Part shown: one piece after another, positions 1 through 6,467 of the stretch
How the letters are laid out: the number at the start of each line of letters is the position of its first letter
Position numbering within the stretch: position 1 is the stretch's first letter
From: an uncultured Rikenellaceae bacterium
GTDB taxonomy: Bacteria; Bacteroidota; Bacteroidia; Bacteroidales; Rikenellaceae
DNA length: 21,487 nucleotides
Direction: 5' to 3'
NCBI GenBank assembly: GCA_947054185.1
Contig: CAMRVW010000017.1
Location: forward strand, 1 to 21,487
Made by a program: the position numbers and the translations under genes
Notes under the pieces: model-generated
Told to the model about the DNA's origin: nothing
What the model saw: the letters and a program-made list of their open reading frames with translations, nothing else
Database searches by the model: none

Positions 1-69
1 TGACATGATGATAAGAAATTGAATTTCAAGGATATTGGAGAGTAGGTTCATAACCCTCCCTCTCCGCCA
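1..69 (+). other. Possible 3' end of a CCA-ending structured RNA, cut by the window edge
   Basis: The segment ends in CTCTCCGCCA, like the acceptor end of a serine-type tRNA or another CCA-ending RNA such as tmRNA, and a strong terminator begins 10 nt later. GGAGAG at 37-42 can pair with CTCTCC at 60-65, and GGTT (45-48) with AACC (52-55). A normal T-arm cannot be drawn: two of its five pairs mismatch and the loop reads TTCATAA where TTCRANN is expected. It could be the tail of a divergent stable RNA, a degenerate tRNA remnant left as an attachment site, or chance. The 5' part lies outside the window. Confidence 0.25.
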
Positions 70-78
70 GGTAATGAC

Positions 79-114
79 AACCGCCGTAAGTTGAGCTTGC
101 GGCGGTTTTGTTTT
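79..114 (+). terminator. Rho-independent terminator
   Basis: A 12-bp stem, AACCGCCGTAAG (79-90) with CTTGCGGCGGTT (96-107) and one T-G wobble, has a 5-nt loop and is followed by TTTGTTTT. It would end a plus-strand transcript entering from the left edge. Confidence 0.8.
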
Positions 115-241
115 ACAATTTCGCCACACATATCACATAAGAGACATGTGCTTCCGACTGTCATAAAGCCGCAAAACATGCAGTCGTTCAACAGCAAAGA
201 GTGATTTTCAACACACAATACTTTACATGGAGACGCATAAA

Positions 242-273
242 AAAATCGCGTTGCATAATCACAACGCGATTTT
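242..273 (-). terminator. Terminator of tRNA-Cys
   Basis: A perfect 12-bp inverted repeat (242-253 with 262-273) has an 8-nt loop. On the minus strand it begins just after the tRNA-Cys 3' end and runs into a T tract, so it is the natural terminator for that tRNA. Confidence 0.75.
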
Positions 274-277
274 ATTG

Positions 278-348
278 AGGTCTGAAGCGGATTCGAACCG
301 CTGTGGCAGCTTTTGCAGAGCTGTGCCTAACCCCTCGGCCATCAGACC
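278..348 (-). tRNA. tRNA-Cys (anticodon GCA)
   Basis: The minus strand folds as a full cloverleaf of 71 nt. The acceptor GGTCTGA pairs with TCAGACC, the D-loop contains GGGTTAGGC, the anticodon stem CAGCT/AGCTG carries loop CTGCAAA (anticodon GCA), and the T-arm is GCGGTTCGAATCCGC. The discriminator base is T (U73), as expected for cysteine tRNAs. CCA is not encoded. Confidence 0.95.
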
Positions 349-367
349 TTGTCTCTCATTCCACGTG

Positions 368-397
368 CAAAGGTAAGTAAAAATTTCTGTTTTGCAA
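368..397 (-). promoter_or_regulatory. Bacteroidota promoter of tRNA-Cys
   Basis: On the minus strand TTG (395-397) is followed after 19 nt by TACCTTTG (368-375). This matches the Bacteroidota sigma-70 pattern of a TTTG-like -33 element and a TAnnTTTG -7 box. The tRNA starts about 20 nt downstream. Confidence 0.75.
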
Positions 398-398
398 G

Positions 399-616
399 TT
401 TTATTGCATTTTTATCTGACATTTTACGATGGAGACACCGGCAAACAAAAACAAAAACAAAAACACAACAATAAGGCGCACGGCAAATAAGTACCCCCGC
501 AAAACTGCCGATGCAGATATTAACAAACCATAGAGAGCAAACAACATATGGCCCCCTCCGAATAGAACCACCACCCCACCCTCTCGCAACGAAACGTCAC
601 GCAGCAGCCCATTCCG
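399..616. other. Intergenic region without a supported gene
   Basis: This is the gap between the divergent tRNA-Cys and nuclease-like gene promoters. It holds an A/C-rich run of three AAAAAC units near 447-470. A minus-strand frame with hydrophobic stretches is open here, but it would have to start inside the neighbouring promoter region. I see no other structure. Confidence 0.5.
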
Positions 617-647
617 TTTGTAAAAACGCTCATTTTGGTTACCTTTG
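617..647 (+). promoter_or_regulatory. Bacteroidota promoter of the nuclease-like gene
   Basis: TTTG (617-620) is followed after 19 nt by TACCTTTG (640-647), a full match to the Bacteroidota -33/-7 pattern. Transcription would start near 654, giving a leader of about 34 nt before the ATG at 688. It may serve the whole group up to 3029. Confidence 0.75.
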
Positions 648-687
648 CAACGATTGCACATAAAGCTCCCCCGCAAACAATCACTTA

Positions 688-1455
688 ATGCGAAAATTGC
701 CGCGGCAATATGTTTTACTCAAGCGTATAAACAATTGCATCACGGAACTCTTCTCAACGGAAGGACGCACCAAGACCCTCCGTCTGGTGGACGTGTATGA
801 TTACCTCACCCACAAAGACGAATTTCGCCGTGAGTTTCCAACCCCCGAAAGTTTCAGCCGGTTCATGCGACGCATGTACGACGAAGGTGTGCTCAAACAG
901 TTCATCAAAAACTGCGAGGCCGACACTTCGGTATGGCACCACTATCAATGGTATTTCTATCCGCCCGTAAGGTCGGTAAACCGCTCAACCACCCCCGCCG
1001 ACAAGAACGAAGCCGTCACCGTAATGCCAAAAGAGGAGATGATGCGGTGGGGCAAGCGCTTCATGGCCTCAAACGGGGTCATGGTGCGGTCGGCACAAGA
1101 GCTGCACATCATAAACCGTCTGCTCAAGGAAAAGAGTCTGGCTGTGTTCTATGAACGTCCGCTCGAGCTTGACAAGCATGTGCGTTATCCCGACTTCACC
1201 ATATACAACACCGTCACCGGCCGAATTTTTTACTGGGAGCATTTCGGCATGACCGGCAATGCCTCTTACGCCGATGAAATGGTTGAGAAGATAAGGTGGT
1301 ACAAACGCCTCGGTTACAGCGAGCTGAAAGATGGCGGCTCTCTGGTGGTGACCATCTATCACGATGAAGATCAGTTCGTCGCCCTGACATCATCAACCAT
1401 ATCGGCAATACTGTCTGCAAAAAATCTGACGCTGCAAGAGGCCGACTCGGAATAG
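688..1455 (+). CDS. PD-(D/E)XK nuclease-like protein of unknown role
   Basis: The 255-residue protein carries, in its second half, a pattern seen in PD-(D/E)XK-like proteins. Glu138 lies in RSAQELHIINRLL, Asp169 in YPDFTIYN, Glu184-His185 in FYWEHFGM, and Lys201 in KIRWYKRLGY. A strand reading SLVVTIYH (from 218) follows. This suggests a restriction-endonuclease-like fold that might cut or bind nucleic acid. The first 110 residues are basic and aromatic, with no domain I can name, and could be a DNA-binding region. There is no signal peptide. It is the first gene after the promoter at 617-647, with another gene starting 31 nt downstream. No methylase or helicase partner is nearby, so it does not look like a restriction system. 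Fold assignment rests on motif spacing; function is unknown. Confidence 0.7.
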   Translation: MRKLPRQYVLLKRINNCITELFSTEGRTKTLRLVDVYDYLTHKDEFRREFPTPESFSRFMRRMYDEGVLKQFIKNCEADTSVWHHYQWYFYPPVRSVNRSTTPADKNEAVTVMPKEEMMRWGKRFMASNGVMVRSAQELHIINRLLKEKSLAVFYERPLELDKHVRYPDFTIYNTVTGRIFYWEHFGMTGNASYADEMVEKIRWYKRLGYSELKDGGSLVVTIYHDEDQFVALTSSTISAILSAKNLTLQEADSE

Positions 1456-1486
1456 TCGACGTCTGCGGCACGATTGTTGTTCATTC

Positions 1487-2530
1487 ATGGATAAAATTAC
1501 TCGAATGGACAACTCGTTCTTCATATTATCCAAGCAACAGATAACCGTTTCGTCGTTAGAAATTTGCACATGGGATTTCGACAACGACGACAACGGCTTC
1601 ATAGAGATGGGCATGGAGATAGATGGCAACGGTAACGACAGGTTGGAGATGTTGCTGTCGCTGCCGTTCATCTCTATGGGTGGCAGCGTGTCTGATCTTT
1701 TCGGGGTAATATCGCATGACGACAAAACGAGCCGTTTCGTGTTCAACGACAGGGTTAAAGCATCGGCGCCTATAGAGGGCGACCGCAACAAGGGTGTCGA
1801 CATCACATTCGAGCAATACGGAAGTCTTACCCTGTTGCCCGTAACGGAGATAAAGACAAACACCTCCGGGCAATTCGTCTCTTTCGTCTGCACGATTCCG
1901 CCGTCGTCCGCACCGCGCATCTATATGCGGATATTGATACGCACCAACATGCCCACAATATCGAACGTACACAAAGGCATATCGAAGTCGACATATCTTT
2001 ACGACATAAAGATAAACGAGAAACGCAACCTGCCCGACAACATTTACCGCATAGTCGGACAAGATTACAAGATATGTCCGGTAAAAGAGTGCACCTGCAT
2101 GCACATAGTGCCCAAACTCTATGACATAGCTTTCGTCGACGGCAACATGCTCACCAACATCCGCACGCTTGAAGAGCAGTTCTTCACCATATTCCTGCCC
2201 AAAGCCAAAGGCCTGAACACCGATGCTTACATGATAATAACCAACCGGAGTTCGGGCAATGAGGGACACACATTCTTTACCGTATTCGCCAAAGAGGCCA
2301 TAGGCACAAAGCAGGTGTTTTTCGCCATAGGAGCCAACATGTTATGCAGTGTTCTTTTCGCCATAGGAGCCATACGCAACACAATAACCTCAGAGATAAG
2401 GCTGTTGCAGCAGATACCGTTGGAATATTGGATTGCCTTGGGAATGCTTATAACGGTGGTGGCGGTGTTCTTCGGCGGACGAATAAAGATACCCTGGTTC
2501 AGGGGTCGCAAACTAACTATAAAATTATGA
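1487..2530 (+). CDS. Hypothetical protein with two C-terminal membrane segments
   Basis: I do not recognise this 347-residue protein. Residues 1-270 look soluble and rich in beta strand, with a Cys-rich spot (CPVKECTCMH, 197-206). Two hydrophobic segments follow, at about 276-296 and 312-330, and the tail is strongly basic (GRIKIPWFRGRK), suggesting it stays cytoplasmic. If so, the large N-terminal domain is also cytoplasmic, since two passes return the chain to the same side. No signal peptide is visible. The gene starts 31 nt after the nuclease-like gene and is probably co-transcribed with it. The first ATG (1487) is used here; the ATG at 1505 is an alternative. The open frame is clearly coding, but no function can be given. 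Confidence 0.75.
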   Translation: MDKITRMDNSFFILSKQQITVSSLEICTWDFDNDDNGFIEMGMEIDGNGNDRLEMLLSLPFISMGGSVSDLFGVISHDDKTSRFVFNDRVKASAPIEGDRNKGVDITFEQYGSLTLLPVTEIKTNTSGQFVSFVCTIPPSSAPRIYMRILIRTNMPTISNVHKGISKSTYLYDIKINEKRNLPDNIYRIVGQDYKICPVKECTCMHIVPKLYDIAFVDGNMLTNIRTLEEQFFTIFLPKAKGLNTDAYMIITNRSSGNEGHTFFTVFAKEAIGTKQVFFAIGANMLCSVLFAIGAIRNTITSEIRLLQQIPLEYWIALGMLITVVAVFFGGRIKIPWFRGRKLTIKL

Positions 2531-2594
2531 CAAAAGGTCGGGCGACACAATAAAGCCTGATTCATTAAAGCAACATTAAACAATAAAACAGATC

Positions 2595-3029
2595 ATGAAA
2601 AAATTAATCGCAATCACACTGGCATTTTTTGCCGTATCATTGTCAGCAAAGGCAGGCAACGAAAAACCAATCACCGTAAAGCAGCTTCCCGCAGCATCGC
2701 AGGAGTTTTTGTCGAAAAATTTCGCCAGCCACAAGGTGGCCATAGCCAAAGAGGACAAGGGGCTTTTCTCAACCACTTACGAGGTGGTTTTCACCAACTT
2801 GGACGAAGTGGAATTTGACAGTAACGGACAATGGAAAGAGATAGAATGCAAAAACTCGCACGTTCCCGAGTCGGTAATCCCCGATGCCATAAACAAGTAT
2901 ATCAAGGGCCATTACCCCAACGTAAAGGTAACGTCTATCGAAAGGGAGTCGCACAAATATGAAGTCAAGCTCAAAAACAAGGTCGAGCTGACATTTGACT
3001 CTCAATTCAACATCATAGACGTGGACTAA
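2595..3029 (+). CDS. Secreted PepSY-like domain protein
   Basis: This 144-residue protein has a clear signal peptide: MKKL, a hydrophobic core, then SAKA before GNEKP, so cleavage is likely near residue 20. The rest resembles the PepSY-like (DUF2874-type) proteins common in Bacteroidota. A first half ends in EVEFDSNGQWKEIECK, and a second in SIERESHKYEVKLKNKVEL followed by TFDSQFNIIDVD. The phrase VPESVIPDAINKYIKGHYP between them is typical. Such proteins are periplasmic or surface proteins of unknown function, distantly like beta-lactamase-inhibitor folds. It follows the membrane protein by 64 nt on the same strand, and a hairpin lies 21 nt after its stop. The family call is from remembered motifs. 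Confidence 0.85.
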   Translation: MKKLIAITLAFFAVSLSAKAGNEKPITVKQLPAASQEFLSKNFASHKVAIAKEDKGLFSTTYEVVFTNLDEVEFDSNGQWKEIECKNSHVPESVIPDAINKYIKGHYPNVKVTSIERESHKYEVKLKNKVELTFDSQFNIIDVD

Positions 3030-3049
3030 CACAAAATACAACTATCCCG

Positions 3050-3087
3050 CGACAACGGCCGCCCATGCTATCGGACGGCCGTTGTCG
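3050..3087 (+). terminator. Strong hairpin after the PepSY gene, no T tract
   Basis: CGACAACGGCCG (3050-3061) pairs perfectly with CGGCCGTTGTCG (3076-3087) across a 14-nt loop. The position just after the PepSY stop suggests a transcript end. No T run follows, so it may act as a 3' stabilising structure or a poor terminator. Confidence 0.5.
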
Positions 3088-3227
3088 TCATTGGATATTT
3101 TGACGTTTTAACGCAGCAGGAGGCAAGGTGGCGCTTTGTTTGCATGAACGGCAGGATATCTTTATAGAAAGATGTGAAAATGTCGTGTGATTTTTCAATA
3201 AAAATTTTTATTCTAATCAAAAAACGC

Positions 3228-3235
3228 TATCTTTG
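3228..3235 (+). promoter_or_regulatory. -7 box of the tRNA-Arg promoter
   Basis: TATCTTTG matches TAnnTTTG and ends 16 nt before the tRNA. The -33 position is only T-rich, without a clear TTG. Confidence 0.6.
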
Positions 3236-3251
3236 CACCGCGATAATTTAA

Positions 3252-3325
3252 GGTCTCTTAGCTCAGCTGGATAGAGCATCAGATTTCTAATCTGACGGTC
3301 GCAGGTTCGAATCCTGCAGAGATCA
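3252..3325 (+). tRNA. tRNA-Arg (anticodon UCU)
   Basis: This is a 74-nt cloverleaf. The acceptor GGTCTCT pairs with AGAGATC (one G-T), and the D-arm contains TAGCTCAGCTGGATAGAGCA. The anticodon stem CAGAT/ATCTG carries loop TTTCTAA (anticodon TCT, reading AGA), and the T-arm is GCAGGTTCGAATCCTGC. The discriminator is A. CCA is not encoded. Confidence 0.96.
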
Positions 3326-3329
3326 CAGT

Positions 3330-3366
3330 GAGGAGCAGGCATTTCATATGTCTGCTCCTCTTTTTT
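3330..3366 (+). terminator. Terminator of tRNA-Arg
   Basis: GAGGAGCAG (3330-3338) pairs with CTGCTCCTC (3352-3360), and three further inner pairs are possible. Six T residues follow at once. It begins 5 nt after the tRNA. Confidence 0.9.
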
Positions 3367-3652
3367 ATAGTTCTTTGTTTCCCTGCATTTCCTCAAGGTT
3401 TGAGCTTACGATTTTTTTAAAGCGACCGTGCGTATACCGCTTTTCAAATTGCCACATCAGCAGCCGACCCGCCTGAAACAGCACTGCCCGACACAGAAAA
3501 TCATAGAGTTTCAATGTCCGCAACATAACACCGACGACGTCAACCGCATCGCCATTGCCGACAAACAAGCGCTCGACCTGTTCGACATTGGTAAGCCGAG
3601 ATGAGGTCGGCATGTTTTTATGACTTATAGAGGTCTTTATCTAAACTTAGAA
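3367..3652. other. Intergenic region, possible gene remnant
   Basis: No gene is supported. On the plus strand one frame is open from about 3410 to a TGA at 3604. It ends in a protein-like stretch (NRIAIADKQALDLFD) but has no ATG and resembles nothing I know. A minus-strand frame over the same bases is no more convincing. It could be a decayed coding fragment. Confidence 0.4.
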
Positions 3653-3683
3653 TTGTATATAATTGGCAAAAACATTACTTTTG
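3653..3683 (+). promoter_or_regulatory. Bacteroidota promoter of yicC
   Basis: TTG (3653-3655) is followed after 20 nt by TACTTTTG (3676-3683). Transcription would start near 3690, leaving a leader of about 15 nt before the ATG at 3705. Confidence 0.75.
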
Positions 3684-3704
3684 TAATAATATAACGAGTT
3701 GTTT

Positions 3705-4583
3705 ATGGCAGATATAAAATCGATGACCGGCTATGGCAAAGGCGTACGTGTGTGCGGCAACAGACGCATAACGGTCGAAATAAGGACATTGAATGGCAAA
3801 CAGATGGATTTGTCTGTAAAAATTCCATCGCTTTACAGGGCCAAGGAATTCGACATAAGGTCGACGGTGACCAAGACGGTGATAAGGGGCAAGACCGATG
3901 TGTATGTCTCTTACGAGGCGATAGAGGCCAAAACGGCCACTCCTGTCGACGCATGTGTATTTGCCGAATATTTCAGCCAGGTTGAGAAGGCGGCGGCGCC
4001 ACTGGGGTTGGATGTGCGCTCGGGCGACGTGATAGCATCTATCCTGCGCATGCCCGATGTGATGAAATCGGCCCCCGAGTCGCTCGCACCTGACGAGGAG
4101 AGTGCGCTCATGGAGGCCACGGGCGAGGCGCTCGAACAGTTAGACCTCTTCCGCAAACATGAAGGGAAGGTGTTGATTGCCGACATAATGAACCGTGTCG
4201 ACAAGATAGAACGCCTCAGCCAAAAGGCGGCCGCCTATGACACCGAGCGTGTGGAGGCAGTCAAAAAACGCATCAAAGACAACATAGAGGCGGCCGGTGT
4301 GACCATCGACCCCATACGATTCGAGCAAGAACTGATATTTTACATCGAGAAGCTCGACATAACCGAAGAGAAGGTGCGTCTGAAAAAGCACATCGACTAT
4401 TTCAGAAGCGTCGTCAGCGACGAAGAGGCCCCCGGGCGCAAACTCGGCTTCGTGTGTCAGGAGATGGGACGAGAAATCAACACCACCGGTTCAAAAGCCA
4501 ACCACGCCGAAATGCAACGGCTCGTGGTGGAGATGAAAGACGAGCTTGAGAAGATAAAGGAACAGTCGCTCAATATACTTTAA
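3705..4583 (+). CDS. yicC: YicC-family endoribonuclease
   Basis: This 292-residue protein matches the YicC/YloC family in length and at both ends. The family signature KSMTGYGKG is at the start, an N-terminal domain spans about 1-155, and a C-terminal DUF1732-type domain ends in GRKLGFVCQEMGREINT, then SKANHAEMQRLVVEMKDELE and NIL. Characterised relatives are endoribonucleases; E. coli YicC takes part in small-RNA decay. The frame is open from a TTG six bases earlier, but the ATG at 3705 gives the normal family start and sits just after a promoter. gmk follows 228 nt downstream; yicC next to gmk is a widely conserved arrangement. I am sure of the family; the physiological target here is unknown. 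Confidence 0.95.
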   Translation: MADIKSMTGYGKGVRVCGNRRITVEIRTLNGKQMDLSVKIPSLYRAKEFDIRSTVTKTVIRGKTDVYVSYEAIEAKTATPVDACVFAEYFSQVEKAAAPLGLDVRSGDVIASILRMPDVMKSAPESLAPDEESALMEATGEALEQLDLFRKHEGKVLIADIMNRVDKIERLSQKAAAYDTERVEAVKKRIKDNIEAAGVTIDPIRFEQELIFYIEKLDITEEKVRLKKHIDYFRSVVSDEEAPGRKLGFVCQEMGREINTTGSKANHAEMQRLVVEMKDELEKIKEQSLNIL

Positions 4584-4597
4584 TCGCAAGGCACAAG

Positions 4598-4707
4598 TCA
4601 TGCAGCCGGACAGGGACGTTGTCATGGCGGTATGGCATTCCCTGGCGATACGGTGTTTGCCCGTGTGCATGCGGAGTAAGCGGCGTGTTGCACATGTGGC
4701 TGCATGA
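4598..4707 (+). repeat. Inverted repeat in the yicC-gmk spacer
   Basis: TCATGCAGCC (4598-4607) and GGCTGCATGA (4698-4707) are perfect 10-bp inverted repeats. They enclose 90 nt that contain further small palindromes such as GTGCATGC and CACATGTG. In the mRNA this could fold into a multi-arm structure ahead of gmk. No T tract or known riboswitch motif is seen. Confidence 0.4.
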
Positions 4708-4811
4708 GGCGCTGCACGAAGCCGGCCAAAGTGCCGTAACGCGGTGACTTTAAAACCATTCACCGGCACTTCTGCACTAAAAGAGGCGCATTTTAAGAAA
4801 CCATTTGGTCT

Positions 4812-5378
4812 ATGAAGAAGGTACTGATATTTTCCGCGCCATCGGGGGCGGGTAAGTCAACGATTGTAAACCACCTTTTGGGGTTGTTTCCGCAACTTGA
4901 GTTTTCAGTGTCGGCCACCTCGCGGGCACCTCGCGGAGACGAGCAAGATGGGCGTGAGTACTATTTCCTGTCTGCCGAGGAGTTTGCGCGACGTGTCGAC
5001 GCAGGCGACTTCCTCGAGTGGGAAGAGGTGTACAAAGGCAGTCGTTACGGCACACTGCGTTCTGAGCTCGACCGTATATGGAGCAAGGGCAACGTGGCCA
5101 CATTCGACATAGACGTCAAAGGCGGCCTCAACATCAAGAGGCTATTGGGTGACAAGGCCATGTCTGTCTTTATCATGCCTCCCTCGGTGGAGGAGCTGCG
5201 CCGGCGGCTGGAGAAGCGCGGCACCGACACCGGTGAAGCCATAGACAAGCGTGTGGCCAAGGCCGAAAGCGAAATATCGTTTGCACAATATTACGACAAA
5301 GTCATCGTCAACGACAGCCTCGACAAGGCTCTCGCCGAGGCTGAAGAGGCTGTTGGCACATTTATTGGAATATCATGA
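4812..5378 (+). CDS. gmk: Guanylate kinase
   Basis: Guanylate kinase converts GMP and ATP to GDP and ADP in the cytoplasm, an essential step in GTP and dGTP supply. The 188 residues fit the family. The P-loop is APSGAGKST (9-17), the GMP-binding region is TSRAPRGDEQDGREYYF (36-52), EWEEVYKGSRYGT follows at 69-81, and FDIDVKGGLNIK (98-109) holds the Walker-B-like region. The lid and later helix are present (RRLEKRGTDT, RVAKAESEI). The ATG at 4812 gives the standard start. The stop overlaps the nadD start in an ATGA, implying translational coupling. Confidence 0.97.
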   Translation: MKKVLIFSAPSGAGKSTIVNHLLGLFPQLEFSVSATSRAPRGDEQDGREYYFLSAEEFARRVDAGDFLEWEEVYKGSRYGTLRSELDRIWSKGNVATFDIDVKGGLNIKRLLGDKAMSVFIMPPSVEELRRRLEKRGTDTGEAIDKRVAKAESEISFAQYYDKVIVNDSLDKALAEAEEAVGTFIGIS

Positions 5379-5968
5379 GTTGTCTAAGGCGGGTGATACT
5401 CTATTTCGGGTCGTTCAATCCGCCCCACAACGGCCACATGGCCATAGGCCGTTATGCCGTCGAGCAAGGCTATGGCGACAGCGTGGTGTATGTGGTGTCG
5501 CCTCAAAGTCCGTTTAAAGACAAGACGTTGTTGGCCGACGAAAAAGAGCGACTGAAGATGATGGAGCTGGCGTTGGACGAGTGCCGCATGCGCTCCATAG
5601 CCTCTGTGAGCGATGTGGAGTTTTCCATGCCTAAACCCTCATATACGTTCGACACCGTGATGAAGTTGCGCAAGGAGCATCCGTATGCAGAGCCGGTACT
5701 CATGATGGGGTCTGACAATGTGGCGGGGTTTGACAGGTGGCACAGGGCCGATGAGTTGAAGGCCGCCCTGTCGGATATAATAGTATATCCGCGCGAAAGC
5801 GGAGCGATAAAATTGCCGTCGTGGTGCCGCCTTATGGAGGGAGCGCCGTTGTTCGACATAAGCTCGACGGAGCTGCGCCGAATGCTCTCCGCCGGTGAGG
5901 ATGTGAGCGGGCTGATGCCGCAAAGCGTTATCGAATACATCGCAAAGGCCGGGCGGACGATATATTAA
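5375..5968 (+). CDS. nadD: Nicotinate-nucleotide adenylyltransferase
   Basis: NadD joins nicotinate mononucleotide and ATP to form deamido-NAD, the penultimate step of NAD synthesis. The nucleotidyltransferase signature GSFNPPHNGH is at 12-21. SPQSPFK (42-48), PSYTFDT (88-94), MGSDN with the following F-x-R-W (111-122), and the second ATP motif ISSTELR (162-168) are all present. The length of 197 residues is typical. It overlaps gmk by 4 nt (ATGA), so it is co-transcribed and probably coupled. The next gene start lies 262 nt downstream. Confidence 0.97.
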   Translation: MSCLRRVILYFGSFNPPHNGHMAIGRYAVEQGYGDSVVYVVSPQSPFKDKTLLADEKERLKMMELALDECRMRSIASVSDVEFSMPKPSYTFDTVMKLRKEHPYAEPVLMMGSDNVAGFDRWHRADELKAALSDIIVYPRESGAIKLPSWCRLMEGAPLFDISSTELRRMLSAGEDVSGLMPQSVIEYIAKAGRTIY

Positions 5969-6076
5969 CCGGGCATGACGGCAGAATGGTCTCGGCAAAA
6001 AGGAGGCGCCATGCGGGAGTTGCAAAGGTACAACCGGTCTCGAAGCAGGAGTACAGGGATATAGGGCAAGATGACG

Positions 6077-6174
6077 CACCGAAACGACAAGGCGATTGGC
6101 GAAATGCGGAATGACGCCCAAGCAGAGTGCCCCAAGGCAAGGCACCATGCGTTACGATCACACCGAAACGACAA
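6077..6174 (+). repeat. Short direct repeat in the nadD-TPR spacer
   Basis: CACCGAAACGACAA occurs exactly at 6077-6090 and again at 6161-6174. The spacer between nadD and the TPR gene also holds near-repeats (GGCGCCATGCG/GGCACCATGCG and ATGACGC twice). A minus-strand TACCTTTG box lies at 6023-6030, but no TTG stands at the right distance. The function is unknown. Confidence 0.45.
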
Positions 6175-6230
6175 ACGAAAAACACCGACCACGCAAGCAG
6201 ATGCCCGTGGCAAACATTAAAGCCTGTCTT

Positions 6231-6467
6231 ATGTCTTTAAAATACAATAAGCTCAACGACTTAGACCAGAAGATAAAGCAGACGCCGAGCGTTGAGCTTT
6301 ACCTCAAACGTTGTGTGGTCTATCAGCAACAGGGACGTTACCACGATGCCCTTAACGATTGTTACAGCGCTCTGGAGCTCGACCCCGACAACAGCGAGGC
6401 CAAAGCGCATGCCGAGATGATAGAGTCTATCTTCGGATATTTTTACACCGACGGTCTCAACCCATGA
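6231..6467 (+). CDS. Small TPR-repeat protein
   Basis: The 78-residue product is nearly all one tetratricopeptide-like helical hairpin: VELYLKRCVVYQQQGRYHDA, then LNDCYSALELDPDNSEAKAH. It ends in YTDGLNP. Small Bacteroidota TPR proteins with a similar (Y/F)TDxxNP ending are familiar, and they start near the residue chosen here (MSLKYNKL). The in-frame ATGs at 6201 and 6096 would add 10 or 45 residues that look unrelated. TPR units bind proteins; the partner is not known. Its TGA overlaps the hemH ATG, so the two are probably translated together. Confidence 0.8.
   Translation: MSLKYNKLNDLDQKIKQTPSVELYLKRCVVYQQQGRYHDALNDCYSALELDPDNSEAKAHAEMIESIFGYFYTDGLNP

Noticed and set aside
401..676. Minus-strand frame of up to 91 codons with two hydrophobic stretches
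   Set aside because: It begins with TTG, or an ATG at 661, overlaps the plus-strand promoter at 617-647, has no promoter of its own, and its hydrophobicity comes partly from an A/C-rich simple sequence.
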